A stretch of DNA of 64,000 bases from Chinchilla lanigera (Eukaryota; Chordata; Mammalia; Rodentia; Chinchillidae). Shown piece after piece: positions 56,740 through 64,000 of this stretch. The stretch's first letter is position 1. Each line of letters opens with the position of its first letter. The DNA is taken from contig NW_004955423.1 in NCBI RefSeq assembly GCF_000276665.1, positions 1,933,910 to 1,997,909 of the forward strand, read 5' to 3'. The position numbers were made by a program, and so were the translations under genes. Below the pieces are notes generated by a model, which saw only the letters and a list, made by a program, of their open reading frames with translations, was not told the DNA's origin and did not search any database.

Positions 56740-58785
56740 TACAGCATTGTTATGCAGGCAGCCAGTACCCCTACATTTTAGAACGGCCAGCTCTAGCCTT
56801 CTTCCAGCCAAGCCAGCCCACAAAATAAGATCTCCCAGATGTGCCCATGTAATGCCCATGCAACCCTTTCCAGACCATACCCAAGACCCTAAATTCCCTG
56901 CCTGAAATCCTGTTCCCTCTTCCAGGTCCTATATAGGCCTCCTCCCTCATGAGAACCAGTGTGCATACTTCTAAGCCCAAAGGATGACTATGAAATAGCT
57001 TTGATTTTGCCATATAGTCTGTTACTTTAACCTTTCTTCCTTCCTCCAAAAAATTCCTCTCCCTTTGCTATATTAACAGTTCTCAAGTAAAGAAGCATTA
57101 ATCATGTCACTTGATGTTGAGGAAAAGATCTCTCAACCTGTAATTAATTTTCCAGAGTTACATTTGATAAGATGCTGCAGTGTTTTAATTGTAGTACCTT
57201 TTGTTAGCACATAGGAAAGCCACAGTTTTCGAAACAATTGGGACATTGTGGTTCTCCTGCCGTACTTCTCTTCTACAGCAGCCAGGAAGAAGAAAGACAC
57301 GTGTTCCATAACATGTCTTCAAAGCGTCTGGGGGAGAAAAGAGAAAGGAAGAGATTAACTGACTTAATTCAACACTCAGAGCTATAAATCATGTGTTGCA
57401 ATATGGTGATAGGATGTTGCATCAGAACACAGCAGTTACAATAATGCACTGGGTATCACAACCTCCAGGTCTTTTGGTGTCTGTGCCTTTTTCTTAAAGA
57501 TTCAGCTAAGTTTAGATCTCTTCGGTTCTACCAAGGAGAAGGATGTTTAAAATCCATCATACCTCACTATAATTTTGTCGTTAGGGCTGTGGCATTGCGT
57601 TGTAGTTGAAGGTCCACCTGCATCGACATCACCGCACTGAGCCCCAGCATCTCTCCTGTTTCCCCTTGTCACATGGAAGCAGGGAAGTACTGAGGTTTCT
57701 TCACTTCTTCCTGGAAGTCACCAGGAAAGCTGGGAGGTATTATGGCAAGATTGTAATGCCTTTACTTTCAGAGCCGTTAGTTTTGAAAGTGTATGTAATA
57801 TTTCCTGAATATTTCACATTGCTTTTATTTCAAGATGTAAAAGATAGTGACTAGGAATTTGTCCTTGAAAAACAAGTATGAAGGTTGGTGGTGAGGATAA
57901 GTGTAAAAAACATAGAGAATATTTTAGCAAGATCTTTAATAGGGTATTTGGTAATTAATTACTTTTTTTAGGTTTGTTTTTTATTCTCCTATATTGTAGG
58001 AGAAAATTCTTGGTGTTTACAAAAATGAAACAAGTGAAAGAATACCAAAATTAAAATTTATGTTTAAAACATAACCTGAGGACAGGACTGGTGTCTTCAT
58101 TGTATGTTAGTACAAGCGATGTTATCCATGGTGGTGAGTTTGGGGGTTTGAAGGAATGAAAAGTCTGGCAGATGATGAAAAGAAATTACCTTTAATCCTG
58201 ATAAAACTGCTTTTGGAGAGTGTGGTTTAAATTTAGATGAGACAATAATTTTCCAGTAGAGAACTCTACAGTTGGTGAGGAGCCCCCCTCCACACACACC
58301 CTGTAACTACAGGTAGCATTTTACCTCCTTGGCCCTCCCCCCAGGGGGGTCTGTACCTGTAAAACTTCAGAGGAACAGTCTGATTCCCAAGAAAGGAAGT
58401 GGAAGGGAAGGAGCTAACTAATGCATGAGGTTCCTCTCTCTCCTCCCTGTTGAAAAAAAAGTCACTCCTCCCTGGGGAAGAGGGATTAAAGAAGGCAGAA
58501 GAGTTTCTACTCTAACTCTAGAGCATAGAGAAACAGCAAATTTTAATGATTTGTGAATCATCATCATTTACAGAATTATAGACATGCTGTCAAGATAAGT
58601 GTCTGTGATAGATAAGGATATGGTCTTGAAGCTCATATCTTCTAGAAATGTCATTGGCATATTTACAGATGAGCTGATAGGATGTCTGGGATTTACCTCA
58701 AGTAGAAAGCTATAATGTATCCATTCTCCATGAAGTTTAAATTGTTGAAAGTCATGAGTGACTACATGGAGTTTATTATATTTGC
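56740..58785. other. Unique intronic sequence before the last EVI5 exon
   Basis: About 2 kb without recognised repeats. A C-rich palindrome-like ccctccccccaggggggt sits at about 58334-58352. No convincing exon. Confidence 0.5.
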
Positions 58786-58787
58786 TC

Positions 58788-58985
58788 TAGAACAGTGAAG
58801 GCTTTGTTTGAACTCTGCTCTTAGGTGTTGGACCTTAGTAAATTCCGCAAGTCTCCATTTCCTAATCTGTAGAATGAGAGTAATTAAATCTACCGCATAG
58901 GACTGGATGATGATTCAGTTAAATGAAGTTATGTGCAAATTATAAAACACATAGGGAGCAGTCAGAAATTGGTAGTTGTTATGAT
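58788..58985 (+). mobile_element. MIR SINE
   Basis: tttgaactctgctcttaggtg, ttagtaaattccgcaagtctccatttcctaatctgtagaatg and aattaaatctaccgcatagg follow sense MIR. Confidence 0.8.
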
Positions 58986-59101
58986 ATCTGTAAAATAGAA
59001 ACAGATCAAGAGATCTTGTCTTAACAGGAAACATTTGCTTTCTTGCTGTATGTGTGTGTTTTCTCAATCTGAGTATACTAACTTGGATTTTGTTTTAACA
59101 G

Positions 59102-59410
59102 CTCAGGTGCCTAAAAGGCCAGAGGGGCTTCTCAGGCCAACCTCCTTTTGACGGAATCCACATTGTCAACCATTTAATAGGAGATGATGAATCATTCCAT
59201 TCCTCCGATGAAGAGTTTGTAGATAATTCCTTACAGGAAAGTGGCGTTGGTTTTCCTTTGCACAGATCTGTCCCAGTGTCTTTGGACCCCACTGTGGCAG
59301 ATGGTAGTGAAAGCGAAACAGAGGACAGTGTGCTGCAGACCAGAGAAAGCGATCGAGCGGTGTCCAAGGAGCAGGCCCCACGGAGAGAGTCGTATTCAAC
59401 CACCGTCTGA
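59102..59410 (+). CDS. EVI5: EVI5 terminal coding exon (C-terminus and stop)
   Basis: 309 nt, 102 codons plus TGA at 59408-59410. The acceptor is ttttgttttaacag and the exon opens in phase 0 with LRCLKGQRGF, which joins directly to the AELNHE end of the upstream exon. The middle carries GIHIVNHLIGDDESFHSSDE, which I recognise as the EVI5 C-terminal region. After the coiled coil ends (about residue 10) the tail is acidic and serine-rich (SSDEEFVD, DGSESETEDS), typical of CK2-type phosphoacceptor clusters. It ends RRESYSTTV; the last four residues fit a class I PDZ ligand (S/T-X-V). There is no internal stop or frameshift, so the gene looks intact here. A short shifted frame (AQVPKRPEGLLRPTSF then stop) at the exon start matters only if an upstream exon changes phase. 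Confidence 0.9.
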   Translation, partial: LRCLKGQRGFSGQPPFDGIHIVNHLIGDDESFHSSDEEFVDNSLQESGVGFPLHRSVPVSLDPTVADGSESETEDSVLQTRESDRAVSKEQAPRRESYSTTV

Positions 59411-59492
59411 CCATCACTGTGACCTAGACTGTGTTTCTTGAAGGGATCAGTTATTATATGATTAGGGGTTTTGGGAACATACCTGTGTCATA

Positions 59493-60163
59493 TGTACATA
59501 TATTACGTTTTACAATCTTACCTGCCTTTTATCTTTGCCAAATCTTCACCACTGATTTTCCATTGCCAGAAAGTAGACTGGAATATGGTTAATGGGTAAA
59601 ATAAGGTTCTAACAGTATTACTGAATATTAATGTTTCTTGTTTATAAAATGCAACTATAGCTAAAGATGAGAGCCATTTTGAAGTTCAAAACTATGGAAA
59701 ATGTAATTTTCTCCAGACAAGCTGCTCTTGTGCAATATTTTATGCTCTGTGAACAAATTGTATATTTATGTCTATCAATTTGTTTTCAAGGTGGCAGTCT
59801 ACAGATGTTTGACCAAGATATTTGATTTTCCTGTTTTTGTGTGTGTTTGGAGAATATTTTTTCACTAAAATCACTATTTTATTAGTGGGTCACTCAAGAT
59901 TCTCAAACACAAAACTTTTTTCTGTATAATTTTATAAATACAACTTAACTTATCTGTTTTGAGAGTTTTTTTGTTTTCTAATTTTATGTGTGTCTAATGC
60001 TTCCATGTATTGGTTACTAGTCAGAATAATAGGTTAACTACAAATATATTGTTTGTACATATTTATATATCTGCACCACGCAACATTGAACATCATTTTA
60101 TGTGAGGAACACGTATTTGAAAAGTGACTGCTTGCAGCATTTTAGCAGGATGTCTGTAAATAA
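59493..60163 (+). promoter_or_regulatory. Cluster of three Pumilio-type sites (UGUANAUA) in the EVI5 3'UTR
   Basis: Exact UGUANAUA octamers on the transcript strand at 59493-59500 (tgtacata), 60054-60061 (tgtacata) and 60156-60163 (tgtaaata), all in the repeat-free proximal UTR. PUM1/PUM2 bind this motif and lower mRNA stability or translation. The sites are seen directly; function is inferred. Confidence 0.45.
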
Positions 60164-60904
60164 TAGGTTCAAAAACTTTAAAAATCAGACACTAATATTT
60201 TAATAGCTTTAATATTTTGCTTTGCGTTCAATACTGCCAGATTCATAACCTGTTGAAAAGCATTATTGATGATACCTTACTTCATATATATGCACCTAAT
60301 ACATTTTTCATGATTAAAGAGGTTATAGCACATTAATTAGTGCTAATATTCTACTTACTATAATTTAAACAATGGGCTAAAGGTTCAAGATGCACAGCAT
60401 TTATATCTGCAAATCTGTGAACATTATCTTCAGACTGTCTAGTTTCTATCAATAGATAAAGCCATAAGAATCCTTTTAAATTCTTTTGTATCATTTAAAC
60501 TTTTTTCTTAGAAAAAACCTAAATGCCTGTTATTGATAAATTGGTGGAAACAACCAGTTACGCTTCTTCTAGGGAAAGACGAAAGGAATGTATTGACTGG
60601 ATGCTTTCCGCTCTCATTTTCATTAGCAGTGTGTGAAAAGAACAGCCATAGACAATAAGAGGAAAGTAAAATTGTTTACATGGAAGTATAGTTTTGTAGC
60701 GTGTTACATATATAACAGCGTGCATGAAACAGTTATGGTAGAGTGGAGAAGAGACAAAAGTAGTTTTCTATCTAAAATCAGAAGTTAAGCCTTATGCTGC
60801 AGTGTGGATTGTTTTTCCAGCAAAGCCTTTGTAGCTCTTTGTCTGCCTGATAAATAAGATTGAAAACATGCCTTCTATGTTTAAATTTTAGTGGTTAAAT
60901 TCTA

Positions 60905-60992
60905 CTGGTTAAGTAATTTACCTGTGGTGACAAGCTAATAATTAGCAGAGCCAAGATTCTAATTCAGATCTCCCTGACACCAAAGCTTTTTA
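60905..60992 (-). mobile_element. MIR fragment in the EVI5 3'UTR
   Basis: ggttaagtaatttacctgtggtgac ... attagcagagccaagattctaattcagatc follows antisense MIR. Confidence 0.65.
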
Positions 60993-61046
60993 AAAGGGTC
61001 AACTAATGAATTTTTCAATTACCTGCTCTTCTGACAATATGACTCA

Positions 61047-61052
61047 AATAAA
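61047..61052 (+). terminator. Candidate proximal polyadenylation signal AATAAA
   Basis: Canonical hexamer in ctcaaataaatttg, 1.64 kb after the EVI5 stop. It would exclude the distal, transposon-rich half of the UTR. No strong GT-rich downstream element is obvious within 40 nt. Confidence 0.4.
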
Positions 61053-61282
61053 TTTGATTTAAATGTATTTCCTGAATATCTGCACTCATAAGCTCTATAC
61101 AACTTATGAGTATAGAGTCTCCTCTTAGAATTGATATCACTTTCTAGAACCGTAGTGCTTTGAGAATTCTCCTTTGAAGCTCTTTACTGTCAGCCTAGAA
61201 GGCTTTCAGTGCCCAAGTTTTAAGTAAGGTAAGACTCGTGGCTCTATTAGTGTCTCAATCCCTACATCAGGAAGTCTGAATT

Positions 61283-61360
61283 AGGCTGGAGATGTAAATC
61301 TGGTGGAGCATTTGTCTATCATGTACAAGACGCTGAGTTTGATCCTCAGTACTGCAGTAA
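61283..61360 (+). mobile_element. Old ID-like SINE in the 3'UTR
   Basis: ggctggagatgtaaatctggtggagc ... gagtttgatcctcagtactgc. Confidence 0.75.
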
Positions 61361-61394
61361 GTAAATCCAATCCAATCCGATCTGAGTGATCTGT

Positions 61395-61705
61395 ACAGGA
61401 ATCTGCAAACTGCAGCCCAAGGTTAATTCCAATCAGCTGCATACTTTTGCTTTTTTAAACAGTTTAGAAAAAACTCAAAAGAATAATGTATTGTGACACA
61501 TAAAAGTTGTATGAAATTCAAATTTCAGTGTCCTTAAAGTTTTATTGGAACATACCTATGCTTATCTGTTTAACATATGCTGTGGCTGATTTTATACCAT
61601 AATGGCAGAGTTGAGTAGTTGCAATGGAGACCATATGGCCCACATAGCATAACTATTTACTCTCTGACCCTTGACAGAAAAGATTCGGTAACCTTGACCT
61701 AGATA
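61395..61705 (+). mobile_element. hAT-type (Charlie-like) DNA transposon remnant in the 3'UTR
   Basis: caggaatctgcaaactgcagcccaa, agttttattggaacatacctatgc, atggcagagttgagtagttgcaatggagaccatatggcc and the end gattcggtaacc match a widespread mammalian hAT element in order. Confidence 0.7.
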
Positions 61706-61889
61706 CTCCAAATGTTAATTTTACTGCATTAGTTGAGCTTAATAGAAAATCAAGAAAATTTTAAAAATTGCTTACCGGTGAGCTAATAATTTGAAATCTT
61801 AAAATATCCTCATGGATCATACACTGCAGAATAATTCTAAATGGAAAATGTGCCAACTGTTTATATGCAACTTACTGTTCTTTGTTTTG

Positions 61890-61965
61890 TGGTGCTGGAG
61901 GTTGAACCTGAGCCTCATGCATGCTAGGAAGGCACTCTATCTTTGACCTACATCCCTAGTTATTT
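61890..61965 (-). mobile_element. Old ID-like SINE in the 3'UTR
   Basis: Antisense gtggtgctggaggttgaacctgagcc ... gacctacatccctag. Confidence 0.75.
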
Positions 61966-62341
61966 TATATGATAAAGCCTTTGATTTTATTAAAAAAAAA
62001 ATCTGGAAGGATACCTATACTTTTGGAGGAGGAAAAAAAAAAGAATGAATTCCAGAATCCTGACCCTGTTCAATCACTGATCTTGATCTCTAGGATGTGC
62101 TTCATTTAGTAAATATTAATTTAACTTTAAGAACATATTTCTAGAATCATATTTGAATTCTGAATTTTGAAAGATACTTTTAGAAAATTTCTTAAGTACT
62201 TTTTCTAGTTAGGAATTGAGTATAAAAAGAATGGTGGTTAAAAAAAATGGTGGTAAGTAAACCTTAATTTGTTGATATTCTTATAATTTGGACAGTGAAA
62301 AACAAGAAACAGCATTTCTCATTCAACCTCTTTTATTTAAG

Positions 62342-62458
62342 CTAGGCACAGTACCATGTACCTTTATCTCAGCTGTTGAGGGGCTGGGATAAGAAAGTCG
62401 TTTGAGTCCCAGAATTCAAGACTACCCTGGGCGATGCAGTGAGACCACATTTCAAAAT
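62342..62458 (+). mobile_element. Eroded B1-type SINE in the 3'UTR
   Basis: aggcacagtaccatgtaccttta ... agactaccctgggcgatgcagtgagacc. Confidence 0.65.
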
Positions 62459-63627
62459 GCACTTTAGAAGAATTTTAAATCTTCCTGACCTTTAGGATAC
62501 AACAGGAAAATATGCCCTGATTTGACTCTGTTTTGTTCAAGTTAATATGTCTTTCAAGATTTCGAGGGCATTAGATTATGTTCTAATATATTTTAATCTC
62601 TGATTTTTTTATTTGTTTCCTTTAAATGTCAATCACTTAAACACTTAGCATGGAAAAGTGTTATGGGGAAAGAGTGAATGAAATGACTCACAATAGAAAA
62701 ACTTGTTCCCTTAGATTACCTTCTTGGTGTCATTGCCACCCTAGGTTGATACACTGAGAGCAGAAACCACAAGTGATCTGAATTACGTGGAGATTGCGTT
62801 GAAGTATTGAAACAGAGTGTTCAAGAAAATACTTCAACAGACTTTTTAAAAACTAGTGGCAAACTTTTTTTTTCTTGGAAAAAGGGTCAAAGGTACAACT
62901 TTACACAGTTTCTACTTTTTTATTGGTAGTGGTGGTTTGTTTGCTTGTTTGTTTGTTTGCTAGACAGTAGCCGTGCATTATTTACTGACTAAGACATCAA
63001 GTTCCAATTAACTAGCCAGTTACTTTTCCTCAGCTCCGAACATGATGTAGCTTGTTACTCTCCAGATAGTGCCTTTGATTGAAAATAAGGTCTAGACATT
63101 TTGGAGTATATTATTTCTGACATCATAAGAAATCATTTGATCCCTAATTTATCATTCACATAATACACTATAATATTCAGATTTAAAGTATTAGTATATG
63201 AATTCTTACGCTAAAGTTCTTTCATGATGAGCTTGACTATTGTATCATACCAGATACTGACAGCTAACATTTTGTGAAATCAGTGACTTACTTATTAAAA
63301 CAATAAGTCTTAGTCTGAAAGTTTTGCTGCTTTACATTATCAAAGTGTTGTTTTAAAAATAATTCATTTTCATTTAATTCTGAAATTGTAGAAATTAAAA
63401 TTTCTAGTTCAAAGTAGAGTGAATGCTATTTATAATCCAAGTTTTTATATCACATCCATTGATTTACACATCCCTTCTTTTCACTCCAAAGAAGAGATGC
63501 TAGAATAATATATTCAGTATACTACAGAGATGCAAAGTTATAATGTTATTTCATTTTACTGTTGGAATTTTTTATTATAACATTGTATGATAACCTGAAA
63601 TGTTTACTTGTGCCTTTGCTTTAAACA

Positions 63628-63633
63628 ATTAAA
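63628..63633 (+). terminator. Candidate distal polyadenylation signal ATTAAA
   Basis: The common variant hexamer in caattaaagttttcc, followed within 40 nt by a T-rich stretch and a ttgattcc segment. It lies about 4.2 kb after the stop, and the surrounding 63.0-63.65 kb is free of obvious repeats, so it is a plausible main cleavage site. Confidence 0.45.
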
Positions 63634-63739
63634 GTTTTCCATTTTATAAGAATTTGATTCCTTCAACTGTTCAACTTTAAAAGGGAGGGGGAGACCAAAC
63701 ACTGTGAAAGAATGTTTGGGCTATCAGGAAATTTGTCTT

Positions 63740-64000
63740 AGGGAAGTTTGTGCTGTGTAAGTGCTGGGACTAATCTTCCTGCCTGGTCCCCTCACATATG
63801 TTTAATGCCAGATAGACACTCTGGAACACAACCGGCATTCAGTAAGTATTTTTCAATTTCAGGGAAGGCCAGATGTCTAGATTTGTTTCCCTTGAGAACA
63901 TGGTAACTTCTTGAAGGTATCAGTGGCAATATTTTTATCTCCTATAGTACTCTAAGATATTGATCAATAACTAATTCAATAAATGCATTCAAGTACATGC
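63740..64000 (+). mobile_element. L2/MIR-like ancient remnant containing an AATAAA
   Basis: Pieces such as cattcagtaagtattttt and caataaatgcattc resemble the 3' end shared by L2 and MIR elements (cagtaggtgctcaataaa type). The AATAAA at 63978 is therefore more likely repeat-derived than the EVI5 polyA signal. The match is weak and the element runs to the window edge. Confidence 0.3.

Larger units (their letters stand above)
27787..59101 (+). other. EVI5 last coding intron (about 31.3 kb)
   Basis: Bounded by gtaagt at 27787 and ttttaacag ending at 59101, with both flanks in phase 0. No further convincing coding exon was seen inside. It is filled with L1, LTR, DNA transposon and SINE copies listed separately; the longest block without recognisable SINEs is 46430-49298. 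Confidence 0.75.
59411..63650 (+). other. EVI5: EVI5 3' untranslated region (predicted extent)
   Basis: AT-rich sequence follows the stop codon without recognisable repeats for about 1.5 kb. Older elements then appear: MIR at 60905, an ID-like SINE at 61283, a hAT remnant at 61395, an antisense ID-like SINE at 61890 and a B1 at 62342. AATAAA occurs at 61047-61052 and ATTAAA at 63628-63633. The extent is inferred from these signals; no transcript evidence is available, and a shorter UTR ending near 61.07 kb is equally possible. Confidence 0.6.

Noticed and set aside
57278..57350. Possible exon after cttctacag at 57279
   Set aside because: Good acceptor-like context, but no GT donor in a plausible frame and no recognised peptide.
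57606..57854. 82-residue ORF upstream of the last exon
   Set aside because: No family resemblance, not in a splice context, AT-rich second half.
1..64000. A novel multi-gene system
   Set aside because: The window holds two exons of one host gene and transposons; no unexplained cluster of coding sequence was found.

Overview
The window is nuclear genomic DNA from a rodent. Most of it is the 3' part of one gene on the + strand, buried in transposable elements. I recognise the gene as EVI5, which encodes a TBC-domain (Rab-GAP type), coiled-coil protein linked to Rab11, the centrosome and the midbody. Only two coding exons are visible. A 96-nt coiled-coil exon lies at 27691-27786. The last coding exon lies at 59102-59410 and ends in TGA. 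Both keep phase 0 and have good splice sites. They are separated by an intron of about 31.3 kb. Bases 1-27690 look like the preceding intron, and a roughly 4.2 kb 3'UTR follows the stop. The TBC domain is outside the window.

The repeat content points to a non-muroid rodent. There are about 30 B1-type (7SL-derived) copies, several with the internal duplication, and B1-dID-like dimers. There are also over 20 tRNA-derived ID-like SINEs, some very young, with target-site duplications (TSDs) and intact pol III A/B boxes. I see no B2 or B4 elements. My best guess is Castorimorpha (beaver, kangaroo rat or gopher relatives); this is inference from SINE type only.

Layout: 1-1690 is the 5' end of a minus-strand L1 (broken ORF1 plus a GC-rich promoter with tandem monomers). 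1.9-7.6 kb holds L1 fragments, a hAT remnant, a Tigger-like remnant and SINEs. 7.7-27.7 kb is mostly unique intron with SINEs, an 865-bp assembly gap (10558-11422), an L1M 3' end, an L2 and two mariner-like MITEs. 27.7-39.9 kb is SINE-rich and contains two solo MaLR-type LTRs in opposite orientation, one nested in an older LTR, and a possible retropseudogene scrap. 39.9-45.8 kb is a long, old antisense L1 riddled with younger insertions, including a sense-strand L1 3' end with a 16-bp TSD. 46.4-49.3 kb is a conspicuously SINE-poor intronic block. 49.3-57 kb is a mix of L1M, mariner-like, B1 and MER5-like elements. 57-59.1 kb is unique intron, followed by the last exon and 3'UTR, whose distal part has absorbed MIR, ID, hAT and B1 sequence.

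I found no evidence of a novel multi-gene system. The more interesting observations are the L1 promoter monomers, the nested LTRs, paired mariner-like repeats, a SINE-free candidate regulatory block, a possible frame-changing microexon, and Pumilio-type sites in the 3'UTR. Repeat family names come from recognising sequence by eye, not from a database search.
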